Positions 19,196 to 29,249 of a stretch of DNA of 54,037 bases are shown here, piece by piece. Location: assembly GCA_949296825.1 (NCBI GenBank), contig CASFQZ010000028.1:1-54037 (forward strand). Direction: 5' to 3'. The first letter of the stretch is position 1, and every line of letters begins with the position of its first letter. The stretch comes from an uncultured Eubacteriales bacterium (GTDB lineage Bacteria; Bacillota; Clostridia; Oscillospirales; Acutalibacteraceae). A program made the position numbers and the translations under genes. Below the pieces are notes generated by a model that was not told the origin of the DNA, did no database searches, and saw only the letters and a list, made by a program, of their open reading frames with translations.

Positions 19196-21007
19196 TCAAA
19201 AAATGGCGGCTTCGTCTATCTCTGTTTTTTGCATAACTACTATGGTCTCTTTTTGCACGATAAGCTCATATCCCATATCCAGCAGCGAAGCGATGCGTTT
19301 TTCGTTGTATTCCTGCGGCAGGGTAAACAGCTCCAGCGCCACATACGCCGCGTCATAGGTAACCACCGCCGGGGAAACCTCGCCGTTTTCCTCATACATC
19401 ACATAATCCGGATACAAATAGTCCCGCTCCGCCAGCAGGGGCGTCAGATTGGACGACGCGGTCACCGAAGCGTCATCGGGGATAACGGAAAGCGCCTCTT
19501 TGATCTCGGGCAGGATTGCCTGCCGGTTTTGGTAAAGCGTTACATTTCGCGCACCGCTCAGCGTTGTTCCACAGAACGACAGCAGGCAAACCGTCAGGCA
19601 AAAAACAGCGGCGCGACGGCGAAAAGATGCGGGCACGGCCGGAAAACGAATGGCGAACAAATACAAAAGCAAAGCTGCCGGAGCGAAAGCGTGCTGGTAA
19701 TAAACCGAGCTGTCCGCCGCGTCGGGGCTCAAAAAACCAAGGGTAAAAAAGGGCAGCAGCAGGATATACGCCGCCTTTTCATGTTTCAGCAACGGCACCG
19801 CCGCCAGAGGCAGCAGCATCAGAATCAGGTATTCCCCTTTTCCGGCGGAAAACCATTGTTTCAAAAGATAGCCGGGATCCATCAACAAAAAGCGCCCCAG
19901 TTCCCTTTCATCCAAATCGCCGGTAGCAAAAAAACTGACCTCCGGTAAAAACAGCTCTGTCAGCACAAAGCAGAGCAGTGACAGAACCAAAGCGGTTATC
20001 CCGCTTTTTCTGCATTTCAAGCTAAAAATAGTATAAACCGCCACGGCAAAGACGCAGAGAATCCCCTCCGGTCCGACGGAAAGCGCCAGAAGTGAAAAGA
20101 AGAGGAAGCAAATCTCTTTTTTTCGTTCTGCACACCAGAGCATCCAGAGCAGCAACGGTACCAACAAGCTCTGTTCATGAAAATCATAAAAAATCCCAGC
20201 CCAGAGCCCGCCGAAAAACAGATAACAAAGGGAAAAGAACAGCGTGCGGACGTCATTCATACCCCGACTGCGGCAAATCAGATAAAGGGGAAGCACACCG
20301 CTTGTCAGCGCCAACGCCTGCAAAATCAAACAGGGAAGCATCGAGCGTGTCAGCATCCACAGCGGCAAAAGAACATAAAGGATCGGCGCGGGATTTGTCT
20401 CGAACCGCGAACGGAGAAAAAACTCGGCACAGCTGGTCAGCGGTCCCTCCCCCGCCGCCATATGATAAAACATCTGGCTGTAAACCGCCATATCGTAATT
20501 ATCCGCCCCCAGCGCCGCATACCGCAAACCGGTCTGTACGCTGAAAAAGCCGAACCAGAGCATCGCCAGCGCAAAAATCAGCGAACGGACCGGCAAAACC
20601 ATCTTCTTTCGCAGCGGCGGCGCATCGGAAAAACAATACCAAACACCAACAGCGACAAAAATACAGAGGAACAAAAAGAACCATGCCGAAAAGCGGGAAA
20701 AACAAAGCACAGCAAAATATACCGTCATCGAAGAAAAGAGCAGCAGTTTCTCCGCGAAAAAATTCCGCACATATCGTCCGACGGCACTGACCAGCAAAAA
20801 AAGGACGGCATAAACCAGAAGGGCGGGCAAAAAATCAATTTTTTCCATGAAACGGACATCGGAATAGCTTATATCATTCGAAAAATAGCCCCAAAGCAAC
20901 AGCACCAGGCTGCCCAGCGCATAGGCGGATAAAAGCCGAACCATCCATCTTTCAGCTTTTACTTGCTTTAACTTTTCCTTCATGGTCTGCGCCAACAAAC
21001 CCTTCAC
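19196..21007 (-). CDS. DUF2079 polytopic membrane protein
   Basis: A 603-aa protein with about twelve hydrophobic segments. Family features of DUF2079 are visible: ALGADNYDMAVYSQMFYHM, SRFETNPAPILYVLLPLWML and the DFHEQSLLVPLLL segment carrying the conserved Asp and His. Family members resemble GT-C type glycosyltransferases of the membrane, but none is well characterised. It starts at a GTG 20 nt after the GH2 gene stop and is probably cotranscribed with that gene. The ribosome site is weak (AAAGGG, distant), so an ATG eight codons later (20983) is an alternative start. Confidence 0.82.
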   Translation of the reverse strand: MKGLLAQTMKEKLKQVKAERWMVRLLSAYALGSLVLLLWGYFSNDISYSDVRFMEKIDFLPALLVYAVLFLLVSAVGRYVRNFFAEKLLLFSSMTVYFAVLCFSRFSAWFFLFLCIFVAVGVWYCFSDAPPLRKKMVLPVRSLIFALAMLWFGFFSVQTGLRYAALGADNYDMAVYSQMFYHMAAGEGPLTSCAEFFLRSRFETNPAPILYVLLPLWMLTRSMLPCLILQALALTSGVLPLYLICRSRGMNDVRTLFFSLCYLFFGGLWAGIFYDFHEQSLLVPLLLWMLWCAERKKEICFLFFSLLALSVGPEGILCVFAVAVYTIFSLKCRKSGITALVLSLLCFVLTELFLPEVSFFATGDLDERELGRFLLMDPGYLLKQWFSAGKGEYLILMLLPLAAVPLLKHEKAAYILLLPFFTLGFLSPDAADSSVYYQHAFAPAALLLYLFAIRFPAVPASFRRRAAVFCLTVCLLSFCGTTLSGARNVTLYQNRQAILPEIKEALSVIPDDASVTASSNLTPLLAERDYLYPDYVMYEENGEVSPAVVTYDAAYVALELFTLPQEYNEKRIASLLDMGYELIVQKETIVVMQKTEIDEAAIF

Positions 21008-21027
21008 GCCGTCACCGCGCCCTTTCG

Positions 21028-22731
21028 TTATTCTTCCTCAATGGCAGCCCTTTGCGTATTGATTTCATAAAAAATGTTCGGATCAAATTTTGCCTGCCGG
21101 TCGTAGGTGTACAAGCCATTGCGCTCCTGTTCCACATCGGTCAGCTGCGTATAGCAAAAACCGAACAGCCGGCTGTTGCGCAAAAGCGCCTCGGTCAGCC
21201 CCCGATAGCGTTCCACAAATTCCTCCGGTGTTTTCGGCGCGTTGCCGTACCCCCAGCCTTCGCCGTCGCTCCACTGGATCCCTCCATATTCGCTGATCAT
21301 TGCCGGCGTACCAACGCGGTAAGTCTGCCGTTTTTCATAAAAATGGAACAGCGTACCATCCGCCATCAGCCGATCATACCGCTCTTTCAGAATCTTCGGA
21401 TCCTGCTCATAATCATGCACATCAAAAATATCGGTCTGGACATGGTAATTGCCGCTGGTATCGATGCAGGGGCGGGTATCGTCCGCCGCCTTGGTCGCCA
21501 GATATACCATACGCAGGACCTCGTCGTTCTGCTTCCTTCCGTCACGATCCCAGGTTTCATTGAAGGGACACCAGCCGACAATGGATGGATGGTTGAAATC
21601 CCGCTCCACCTCTTCAAGCCACTCAGGCAGGACCGAAAAGACTGCGGCGCTTCTGGAATGATCCAATCCCCAATTCGGGTACTCCCCCCAAACCAGATAC
21701 CCCATCCGATCGGCATGATAAAGGAAGCGGGGTTCAAAGATTTTTTCATGCAGCCGCGCACCGTTAAAGCCGCAAGCCATCGAACGCTGGATGTCGCCGA
21801 TCAGCTCACTGTCATCCGGCGCAGTATAAATACCGTCAGGATAAAAGCCCTGATCCAACACCAACCGCTGGAAAACCGATTTTTCATTGATCAAAAAGCG
21901 GTATCCGTCCAGCCGCAGTGACCGCAGACCGCAATAGCTTTTCACTTCATCCTCCTCAAAAGAAAAATGAAGCGTGTAAAGATTGCCCTCGCCGGGCTGC
22001 CAGAGATGTTTCTCCGTAAAAACCAGGTTGATTCCGGTTGTTCCGACGCAGGGTGCTTCGGCAAAGCCCACTTCCCTGCCGTCAAAAAATGCCCGCACGG
22101 AAAGCTTGCCGCTGCCGTGTACCTCAGCTCGGATATAGACCGAGCCTTCCTCGGCATTGGGATAAAATTTCAGTTTTTCGATCCGCGTTTTCGGAACAAA
22201 TTCCAGCCATACCGTCTGCCAGATTCCGGTGGTGCGCGTATAGTCGCAGCCATGAGAAAAATATTCCTCGCTCTGCTTACCCCGGGGAATCATCGGATCA
22301 CGTTCGTCATCCGCAGCCCGCACCGTCAGGACATTTTCTCCTACCCGGCAAAGCTTCGTAATATCCAGCGCAAACGAAACATAACCGCCCCGATGGAAGC
22401 CGGCAGTTTTTCCGTTGACAAAGACCTCCGCCTCATAATCCACCGCACCAAAGTGCAGCAGCACATCTCCGGCAAGCTCTTCTTTTGTCAACACGAAGGC
22501 TCGCCGGTACCAGACACAGCGCAAAAAATCCGTATGCGCCACACCGGACAGCCGACTCTGCGGGCAGAAAGGTACCGTAATTTTTCCGCTTAGCACCGCA
22601 TCTTCCCGGGAAAGTCCCCTCGCCTTACCGCTGCCGCCGTGATCGATTTCGAACTGCCATTCTCCGTTTAGATTCCGCCAGTTTTTTCGCTCAAACTGCG
22701 GATTTGGATGCTCACTTCTGGGAATGCTCAT
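21028..22731 (-). CDS. Glycoside hydrolase family 2 enzyme (beta-glucuronidase/beta-galactosidase-like)
   Basis: A 567-aa cytoplasmic GH2 protein, shorter than LacZ and of beta-glucuronidase size. An N-terminal jelly roll (PQFERKNWRNLNGEW, VWYRRAF) and an immunoglobulin-like domain precede the TIM barrel. The barrel has the acid/base in CPFNETW (Glu near 391) and the nucleophile in MISEYGG (Glu near 480). The ATG at 22731 is chosen because GGAGGAG lies 10 nt upstream; an earlier in-frame start overlaps that ribosome site. Specificity cannot be fixed, because no clear NxK glucuronide-binding motif stands out. It is followed by the DUF2079 gene. Confidence 0.88.
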   Translation of the reverse strand: MSIPRSEHPNPQFERKNWRNLNGEWQFEIDHGGSGKARGLSREDAVLSGKITVPFCPQSRLSGVAHTDFLRCVWYRRAFVLTKEELAGDVLLHFGAVDYEAEVFVNGKTAGFHRGGYVSFALDITKLCRVGENVLTVRAADDERDPMIPRGKQSEEYFSHGCDYTRTTGIWQTVWLEFVPKTRIEKLKFYPNAEEGSVYIRAEVHGSGKLSVRAFFDGREVGFAEAPCVGTTGINLVFTEKHLWQPGEGNLYTLHFSFEEDEVKSYCGLRSLRLDGYRFLINEKSVFQRLVLDQGFYPDGIYTAPDDSELIGDIQRSMACGFNGARLHEKIFEPRFLYHADRMGYLVWGEYPNWGLDHSRSAAVFSVLPEWLEEVERDFNHPSIVGWCPFNETWDRDGRKQNDEVLRMVYLATKAADDTRPCIDTSGNYHVQTDIFDVHDYEQDPKILKERYDRLMADGTLFHFYEKRQTYRVGTPAMISEYGGIQWSDGEGWGYGNAPKTPEEFVERYRGLTEALLRNSRLFGFCYTQLTDVEQERNGLYTYDRQAKFDPNIFYEINTQRAAIEEE

Positions 22732-22761
22732 CTTCTTCAACTCCTCCAAGTTTGTAGTTAT

Positions 22762-22790
22762 AGTGTAAAGCATTGCTGCCGGGAAGTCAA
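22762..22790 (-). promoter_or_regulatory. Sigma-A promoter for the GH2-DUF2079 operon
   Basis: Minus strand -35 TTGACT (22785-22790), 17-bp spacer, -10 TACACT (22762-22767). Confidence 0.62.
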
Positions 22791-22827
22791 GGCTTGTAAA
22801 TTTTTATAGAACATCGACCGGAATCCC

Positions 22828-22856
22828 TTGATTTAGTCGACAAAAAAGGCTATGAT
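22828..22856 (+). promoter_or_regulatory. Sigma-A promoter for the zinc-ribbon protein-esterase operon
   Basis: -35 TTGATT (22828-22833), 17-bp spacer, -10 TATGAT (22851-22856). Confidence 0.65.
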
Positions 22857-22890
22857 AGAGAAAATAACAAAATAATTATCAGGTGATTTT

Positions 22891-24051
22891 ATGATAAAAT
22901 GTCCATACTGTGGCAAAGCTTTCTCTGAGTCAGAGACCGACGTGTGTCCGTTCTGCAAAAAAGAGCTGCCGAAATGCGCCGAAGATAAAGCTATGCCGCT
23001 TCCCGCCCAACCGGCGGTGCGAGAGAGCAAAGAAGCGCCGCCGAAAGAACCGGTGGATCCCCAAACGAAAAAAAGACGCATGATCGGCGCAATCGTCGCT
23101 GTTGCCGCTGTTGTTGTCATTCTCCTTGCCGTTGCTATCGGGTCACGCCAGGGGAACCAACCGGTCAGCACCGAATCGGGTATGACGACGGAAGACGGCT
23201 CAACCATTGGGACGAGCAAGAATGCCGTACTGTCTGCAAATAGCGAATCGATCGCCGGGGTGGACGATGACGGGCAAAGCACGCCCGCTGCTTCCGGCAC
23301 GATAGCCGCCGGTCAAAGCGCTCCCGCCGCCTCCGGTGAAGCCGTCTCTTCCGGCGCCGTCTCTGCTCCGAACGTTACTGCTTCCGCCGGCGATAATGCT
23401 TCCTCCGGCGGCTCATCTTCCGGTGGGAATATTTCTTCCGGCAATCAGCAAGAGCCCTCAGTCGGTCAAGCCGCGCAGCCGCAGGAAAATCCCTTTACCC
23501 GCACGGTCAATATCATCAACAGCGGCAACTATTCCATGGCAGGCGACATGGTCACCGGCAGCGACTCCATGCCGGTCTCCATGACCTATTGCGGCGATAT
23601 GATACGCATGGGCGTAAACATAGACGGCATGGCAATGGATATGGCTTCGGTTGACGGTACTTTTTATATGATCAACGACGAGGCAAAGACCTACACCACA
23701 CTGTCTCAGTCCTTTATGGAAATGATGGACTTGGACCCGGCAGATCTGGATATGAGCCAGATGAAATGGACTCTGGACGCGCCTCAGACCGCCAAAAAAT
23801 CTCAAGCCGAACTGAACGGAAAAACGGTGGACTGCTATACCATCGGCGCAAATACCGGACAACTCCGGATCTATATGACCGGCGAAGTTCTGCTTCAGAT
23901 CGATGTATTGGATGACGCCGGCAAGACCTCCGCCTCCTACCATATCACTGCGTTCCGGGGCGGCATCACGGAAAAGGATATTTTACCTGCTGACGATTAT
24001 GAATCCCAGAATTTCATGAGCTTCTTTATGGCTCTGCTGCCGGAGGAATAA
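22891..24051 (+). CDS. Zinc-ribbon, single-pass membrane protein with extracytoplasmic domain
   Basis: A 386-aa protein in three parts. Residues 3-31 are a cytoplasmic zinc ribbon with two CxxC knuckles (CPYC, CPFC). A transmembrane helix follows at about 67-87. A long Ser/Ala/Gly-rich linker (about 90-205) leads to an extracytoplasmic beta-rich domain with many Met and Asp residues (about 205-386), reminiscent of LolA/LppX-type lipid-binding folds by pattern only. The topology suggests an outside domain displayed through a flexible stalk. It is 3 nt upstream of the esterase gene and shares its promoter. The ribosome site AGGTGA is modest. Function unknown. Confidence 0.8.
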   Translation: MIKCPYCGKAFSESETDVCPFCKKELPKCAEDKAMPLPAQPAVRESKEAPPKEPVDPQTKKRRMIGAIVAVAAVVVILLAVAIGSRQGNQPVSTESGMTTEDGSTIGTSKNAVLSANSESIAGVDDDGQSTPAASGTIAAGQSAPAASGEAVSSGAVSAPNVTASAGDNASSGGSSSGGNISSGNQQEPSVGQAAQPQENPFTRTVNIINSGNYSMAGDMVTGSDSMPVSMTYCGDMIRMGVNIDGMAMDMASVDGTFYMINDEAKTYTTLSQSFMEMMDLDPADLDMSQMKWTLDAPQTAKKSQAELNGKTVDCYTIGANTGQLRIYMTGEVLLQIDVLDDAGKTSASYHITAFRGGITEKDILPADDYESQNFMSFFMALLPEE

Positions 24052-24054
24052 AAA

Positions 24055-24804
24055 ATGGTTCTGCGCGGCAGTGTATATTCCAACACGCTGGATATGGAAA
24101 CGGGACTGAGCGTTATCACTCCCAATGACTACGGTCAGGCAGAGCGGTATCGTGTCTGCTATGTGCTGCACGGTTTGTGCGGCGGCAACGGGGATTATTC
24201 CAACTACACCATGCTGCCCTACTTTGCTTACGACAAAGACATCCTCTTCCTCTGCCCGGAGGTGCAGCGGAGTTTTTATGCCAACACCGACTACGGCATG
24301 GCGTATTTTTCCTTTGTATGTGATGAACTGCCCCGGATAGCGAAGCTGATATTCAATATTTCCGCAAAACGGGAGGACACGGCAATCCTCGGCGGCTCCA
24401 TGGGCGGATACGGCGCACTGAAATGCGCTCTGACCCGCCCCGACCGGTTTGGCACCTGCGGCGCCTTCGCGCCGGCGCCGCTTTACTTGAACGAATGGCT
24501 GCAAAAGGGTCAAGAAACCGGCGCGCCGGAATTTCCGGACCTGTTCGGCATATTCGGCAAAACGCTCACGCCGCGAGAAGCGGACGATCTGCCTTCGCTG
24601 CTGCGCAGCTTCCCGCAGGATATGCCAAAGCCTGCCTTATTTCTGACCGTCGGCAAAGACGATCCCTTTCTTTCGGACTGCCGCCGTTTCCGGAGAAATT
24701 TGCAGGACGCGGCGATCCCATTTTCTTATGAGGAAATCGACGGCGGACATGACTTTTACGCTTTTAACGCCGCGCTGCGCCGCTTTATCGAACAATGGAA
24801 ATAA
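24055..24804 (+). CDS. Esterase D/feruloyl-esterase-like alpha/beta hydrolase
   Basis: A 249-aa serine esterase of the esterase D / S-formylglutathione hydrolase type, without a signal peptide. It has the oxyanion motif LHGLCGG near 38, the nucleophile elbow GGSMGGYGA (Ser near 115), and a probable catalytic Asp in GKDDPF and His in GGHDFY. The family includes acetyl-xylan and feruloyl esterases; deacylation of imported oligosaccharides would fit the neighbouring hydrolases, but the substrate is not shown by the sequence. It is translated 3 nt after the zinc-ribbon gene and is followed by a strong terminator. Confidence 0.87.
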   Translation: MVLRGSVYSNTLDMETGLSVITPNDYGQAERYRVCYVLHGLCGGNGDYSNYTMLPYFAYDKDILFLCPEVQRSFYANTDYGMAYFSFVCDELPRIAKLIFNISAKREDTAILGGSMGGYGALKCALTRPDRFGTCGAFAPAPLYLNEWLQKGQETGAPEFPDLFGIFGKTLTPREADDLPSLLRSFPQDMPKPALFLTVGKDDPFLSDCRRFRRNLQDAAIPFSYEEIDGGHDFYAFNAALRRFIEQWK

Positions 24805-24853
24805 AAAAACGATCTTCTCCTGTTGTTTTGCGGAAGAAGATCGTTTCTTTTTC
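24803..24853. terminator. Bidirectional terminator between the esterase gene and feoAB
   Basis: A perfect 12-bp stem (24807-24818 with 24835-24846) is flanked by an A-run on the left and TTTCTTTTT on the right, so it can end both convergent transcripts. Confidence 0.88.
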
Positions 24854-24860
24854 ATCTCTC

Positions 24861-27212
24861 TTATGCAGCGCCGAACAACAGTCCGGCGGTTTTGACCAGA
24901 AAAGCGACGATATAGGCAATCACGCACTGTCCGACCGCCACGCCGACCGCCCATTTGCCGCCCAGCTCACGCTTGACCGCGGCAATGGCTGCCACGCAGG
25001 GAGTATACAGAAGGCAAAAGGTCAATAACGCCAGCGCCGCCATCGGCGTCAGAAAGGCAACAACATGTTCCGTAGAACCAAACAGAACGCCTATGGTCGC
25101 CACGACGCTTTCCTTTGCCATAAAACCGGTAACCAGAGCGGTAGAAATACGCCAGTCGCCGAACCCCAGGGGATTAAAGATCGGGGCGATCCAGCCGGCA
25201 ATCAGCGCCAGCATACTGTCCCTTTGATCGCTGACCGCATTCAGGCGGAAGTCAAAGGACTGCAGGAACCAAATCACAATGGTTGCCACAAAAATCACGG
25301 TAAAGGCGCGCTGCAAAAAGTCCTTCGCCTTATCCCACAGCAGGCGGGCAACATTTTTCGCGCCGGGCAGACGATAATTGGGCAGCTCCATCACAAAAGG
25401 CACCGCTTCGCCCTTGAAGGTGAACAGACGGGACAAAAGCGCCATTAAAATACCGACCAGAATGCCACCGAAATACAGTCCGACCATCACCAGCGCTTTA
25501 TACTCAGGGAAAAACGCGCTGGCAAAGAAGGTATAAATCGGCAGTTTCGCCGAGCAGCTCATAAAAGGCGTAAGCAAAATCGTCATTTTGCGGTCGCGCT
25601 CCGACGGGAGAGTGCGGCTTGCCATAACGCCGGGCACCGTGCAGCCGAAGCCGATGAGCATAGGGACGATGCTTCTGCCCGAAAGACCGATCTTCCGCAG
25701 CAGCTTATCCATCACAAAAGCAACCCGCGCCATATAACCGCTGTCTTCTAACAGAGACAAGAAGAAAAACAGCGTCACAATGATCGGCAAAAAGCTTAAT
25801 ACGCTTCCCACGCCGCCGAAAATGCCGTCGATAACCAGCGACTGCAAAACCTCATTGACATTCAGCGAAAACAGCAAAGAGGAGACTGCGTCCGACAGCG
25901 CGGTAATTCCCATATCCAGAAGATTGGACAATAATTCGCCGATTACATTGAAGGTCAGGAAGAAAATCAAGCCCATAATCAGAACAAAAGCGGGAATTGC
26001 CGTCCATTTGCCGGTCAGGAATTTATCCAGCTTGACACTGCGGGCATGCTCGCGGCTCTCGTGAGGCTTGATTACCGTGTCCGCGCAGACTTTTTCAATA
26101 AAAGCAAAACGCATATCGGCAATGGATGCTGCCCGATCCAGACCGCGCTCGGTTTCCATCTGCTGAATAATATGCTCGGTCATTTCACGCTCGTTTTCAT
26201 CCAGCTCCAGCTTTTCCATAATATCCGCGTCGCCCTCCGCCAGCTTGGAGGCGGCAAAACGAACCGGGATACCCTTTGCCTTCGCGTGGTCCTCGATCAG
26301 ATGCATGATACCGTGCAGGCAGCGGTGTACCGCGCCGCCGTGGTCTTCACTGCCGCAAAAATCCTGCCGTCCGGGCTTTTCCTGATATTTGGCGACATGA
26401 ACTGCGTGATCAATCAGCTCGTCAATTCCCTCGTTTTTAGCGGCGGAAATGGGAACCACCGGAATTCCCAATGACTGCTCCATCTCGTTTACCAGAATCG
26501 AACCGCCGTTCTGACGCACCTCGTCCATCATATTCAGCGCCAGTACCATTGGAATATCCAGTTCCATCAGCTGCATCGTCAGATAGAGGTTGCGCTCGAT
26601 GTTTGTCGCGTCTACAATATTGATGATACCCTTTGGGTGCTCATCCATAATAAACTGACGGGTCACCAGCTCTTCGCCGGAATAGGGCGACAGAGAATAA
26701 ATTCCCGGCAGGTCGGTCACCAATGTCTGAGCATAGCCTTTGATTACGCCGTCTTTGCGGTCTACCGTCACCCCGGGAAAATTGCCGACATGCTGGTTTG
26801 CTCCGGTCAGCTGGTTGAACAACGTAGTTTTTCCGCAGTTCTGGTTGCCCGCCAAGGCAAAGGTCAGCTTTTCGCTCTCCGGCAGCGGATTTTCGTCCGC
26901 TTTGACATGATATTTGCCGCCCTCGCCCAATCCGGGGTGGGAAATCGGCGTTTTATTTATCTGAGAAGCCGACTCCGGCGCCTCGTCTCTCACATGCTCC
27001 ACCGGGATTCTATCCGCATCCGCCAAGCGCAATGTCAATTCGTAGCCATGAACGCGCACCTCTGCCGGGTCGCCCATCGGCGCCAGCTTAACCATGGTCA
27101 CATCCACACCGGGAATCAGCCCCATGTCCAGAAAGTGCTGCCGCAGCGCGCCTTCGCCGCCTACCGAAACGATAGTGGCAGTTTTGCCGACCGGTAAATT
27201 CTTTAATGTCAT
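24861..27212 (-). CDS. feoB: Ferrous iron transporter, FeoA-FeoB fusion
   Basis: A 783-aa protein that imports Fe(II) across the cytoplasmic membrane. Residues 1-75 are a FeoA SH3-like domain (MGLIPGVDVTMVKLAPMG). After a linker come the FeoB G domain, with G1 in NQNCGKTTLFNQLTG near 124 and NMMDE as G4, and the membrane part with two gate regions (CTVPGVMASRTL, PFMSCSAKLPIY) and about ten helices. FeoA is usually a separate gene; fused forms occur in some anaerobes. No separate feoA or FeoC is nearby. It lies 40 nt after typA and may be read from the typA promoter. No Fur box was identified. Confidence 0.95.
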   Translation of the reverse strand: MTLKNLPVGKTATIVSVGGEGALRQHFLDMGLIPGVDVTMVKLAPMGDPAEVRVHGYELTLRLADADRIPVEHVRDEAPESASQINKTPISHPGLGEGGKYHVKADENPLPESEKLTFALAGNQNCGKTTLFNQLTGANQHVGNFPGVTVDRKDGVIKGYAQTLVTDLPGIYSLSPYSGEELVTRQFIMDEHPKGIINIVDATNIERNLYLTMQLMELDIPMVLALNMMDEVRQNGGSILVNEMEQSLGIPVVPISAAKNEGIDELIDHAVHVAKYQEKPGRQDFCGSEDHGGAVHRCLHGIMHLIEDHAKAKGIPVRFAASKLAEGDADIMEKLELDENEREMTEHIIQQMETERGLDRAASIADMRFAFIEKVCADTVIKPHESREHARSVKLDKFLTGKWTAIPAFVLIMGLIFFLTFNVIGELLSNLLDMGITALSDAVSSLLFSLNVNEVLQSLVIDGIFGGVGSVLSFLPIIVTLFFFLSLLEDSGYMARVAFVMDKLLRKIGLSGRSIVPMLIGFGCTVPGVMASRTLPSERDRKMTILLTPFMSCSAKLPIYTFFASAFFPEYKALVMVGLYFGGILVGILMALLSRLFTFKGEAVPFVMELPNYRLPGAKNVARLLWDKAKDFLQRAFTVIFVATIVIWFLQSFDFRLNAVSDQRDSMLALIAGWIAPIFNPLGFGDWRISTALVTGFMAKESVVATIGVLFGSTEHVVAFLTPMAALALLTFCLLYTPCVAAIAAVKRELGGKWAVGVAVGQCVIAYIVAFLVKTAGLLFGAA

Positions 27213-27252
27213 ATCATCAGTCCCCTGTCAGCGATTTATCAATAAACGCACA

Positions 27253-29073
27253 TTATTTTTTTCTGAATTGCTTCTTCATCCGCTGCTCTTTGGACAGAAT
27301 CGTCTTGCGCAGCCGCAGCGAGGAGGGCGTCACTTCCAGCAGCTCGTCATCCTTCAAGAATTCCATGCACTGCTCCAGACTCAGCACCGAATGGGGAACC
27401 AGACGCAGTGCGTCATCACTGCCCGCAGCGCGGGTATTGGTCATCTGTTTTTTCTTACATACATTGCAAACGATATCCTCATTTTTGGAGCATTCGCCGA
27501 CAATCATGCCTTCATAAACCGGCACACCGGGTCCGATGAAAAGTCTGCCGCGCTCCTGGGTGTTAAACAATCCGTAGCCGGTACTTTCGCCTGCTTCATA
27601 TACCACAATGGAGCCGCGCTCCCGGGTGACGATTTCGCCCTTATAGGGTTCATATCCGTGGAACAGATTATTCATCACGCCATAGCCGTTGGTGTCGGTC
27701 AAAAATTCCGAACGGTAGCCGATTAATCCCCGCGCCGGAATTTTAAATTCCAGATGGCTTGTACCGCCGTTGCGCGTGCCCATATTTTCCAATTCACCGC
27801 GGCGCGAGCCGATTTTTTCCATCACCACGCCGACATATTCTTCCGGCACTTCTACAATCAGCAGCTCCATCGGCTCCAGCAGCTCTCCGTTTTTGCCGCG
27901 CTTCATGATCACCTGCGGGCGAGACACCTGAAACTCATATCCCTCGCGGCGCATGGTCTCAATCAAAATCGAAAGGTGCAGCTCGCCCCTGCCCGCGACG
28001 CGGAATGTATCGGTAGAATCGGTCTCTTCCACGCGCATACTGACATTGGTCTCCACTTCCTTAAACAGGCGGGCGCGCAGGTTGCGGGAAGTGACGAATT
28101 TTCCTTCTTTCCCGGCAAAGGGACTGTCATTGACCAAAAAATTCATCACAATGGTTGGCTCATCGATTTTTACAAAAGGAAGCGGTTCCACACAGTCGGG
28201 GTCGCAGACGGTTTCACCGACGTTCAAGTCGGTAATGCCGGACACGGCGATCAAGTCGCCCATTTTCGCCTCCTGCACCTCTACGCGTTTCAGACCGTCA
28301 TACTGATACAGGCGGGAAACCTTAACCTGTTCAGTTGTGCCGTCGGTGTGGCAGAGCACCGCCTGCTGACCGGCGCGGATCACGCCGCGCTCCACTCTGC
28401 CGCCGCCGATCCTGCCGACATAATCGTCGTAATCCAGCGTTGAGAACAGCACCTGCAAGGGCGCATCCATCTCGCCTTCCGGCGGATCGATATTTTGCAG
28501 GATTGACGCAAACAGCGGACGCATATCTCCGCTGCGGTCTTCCGGGTTCAGAGAAGCATACCCATCCTTTGCCGACGCGTATACCACCGGGAACTCCAGC
28601 TGATCTTCATCCGCGCCCAGATCAATAAACAGATCCAGCACCTCGTCCACCACTTCGGCGGGTCGGGCGCCGGGACGGTCGATCTTATTGATTACCACAA
28701 TGGCTTTTTTGCGCGCGTCCAACGCCTTGCCTAAAACAAAGCGAGTCTGGGGCATACAGCCCTCAAACGCGTCCACCAGAAGCAGCACGCCGTCCACCAT
28801 CTGCATGATACGTTCCACTTCGCCGCCGAAATCGGCATGACCGGGCGTGTCCACGATATTGATCTTTACACCGTTGTAATGAACCGCCGTATTTTTTGAC
28901 AGGATCGTAATTCCACGCTCTCTCTCCAGATCATTGGAATCCATCACCCGCTCGGCGACCTGCTCGTTGGCGCGGAAAATACCGCTTTGCTTCAACAGCT
29001 CGTCCACCAACGTCGTCTTACCATGATCCACATGGGCGATAATGGCAATATTTCTCAAATCTTCTCGTTTCAC
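27253..29073 (-). CDS. typA: Translational GTPase TypA/BipA
   Basis: A 606-aa ribosome-associated GTPase related to EF-G, involved in ribosome assembly and stress adaptation. The G domain shows [15 protein letters not shown] (G1), [14 protein letters not shown] (G3) and [10 protein letters not shown] (G4). The later TypA-specific regions [14 protein letters not shown] and [10 protein letters not shown] are present, and length matches the family. The start is a GTG at 29073 with ribosome site AAGGTGA. It has its own promoter; feoAB follows after 40 nt. Confidence 0.97.
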   Translation of the reverse strand: MKREDLRNIAIIAHVDHGKTTLVDELLKQSGIFRANEQVAERVMDSNDLERERGITILSKNTAVHYNGVKINIVDTPGHADFGGEVERIMQMVDGVLLLVDAFEGCMPQTRFVLGKALDARKKAIVVINKIDRPGARPAEVVDEVLDLFIDLGADEDQLEFPVVYASAKDGYASLNPEDRSGDMRPLFASILQNIDPPEGEMDAPLQVLFSTLDYDDYVGRIGGGRVERGVIRAGQQAVLCHTDGTTEQVKVSRLYQYDGLKRVEVQEAKMGDLIAVSGITDLNVGETVCDPDCVEPLPFVKIDEPTIVMNFLVNDSPFAGKEGKFVTSRNLRARLFKEVETNVSMRVEETDSTDTFRVAGRGELHLSILIETMRREGYEFQVSRPQVIMKRGKNGELLEPMELLIVEVPEEYVGVVMEKIGSRRGELENMGTRNGGTSHLEFKIPARGLIGYRSEFLTDTNGYGVMNNLFHGYEPYKGEIVTRERGSIVVYEAGESTGYGLFNTQERGRLFIGPGVPVYEGMIVGECSKNEDIVCNVCKKKQMTNTRAAGSDDALRLVPHSVLSLEQCMEFLKDDELLEVTPSSLRLRKTILSKEQRMKKQFRKK

Positions 29074-29110
29074 GAAGCAATCACCTTATCTTACTTTTCT
29101 ACAATCTTAT

Positions 29111-29139
29111 ATTTTATCACGCCTTGCTCCTTCCCGCAA
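29111..29139 (-). promoter_or_regulatory. Sigma-A promoter for typA
   Basis: Minus strand -35 TTGCGG (29134-29139), 17-bp spacer, -10 TAAAAT (29111-29116). Confidence 0.55.
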
Positions 29140-29201
29140 CAAAAAAACAAAACATGGCGGTTTTTCAGAAAAATAGACAAAAAATCCCCTTTCTTCCCGC
29201 C

Positions 29202-29230
29202 TTGCTTTTTTGTCTGTTATATGATATAGT
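29202..29230 (+). promoter_or_regulatory. Sigma-A promoter for the DUF896-trxA-FTR operon
   Basis: -35 TTGCTT (29202-29207), 17-bp spacer, -10 TATAGT (29225-29230), just upstream of the ribosome site GGAGGG. Confidence 0.6.
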
Positions 29231-29249
29231 CATACCCGGAGGGATTCCA

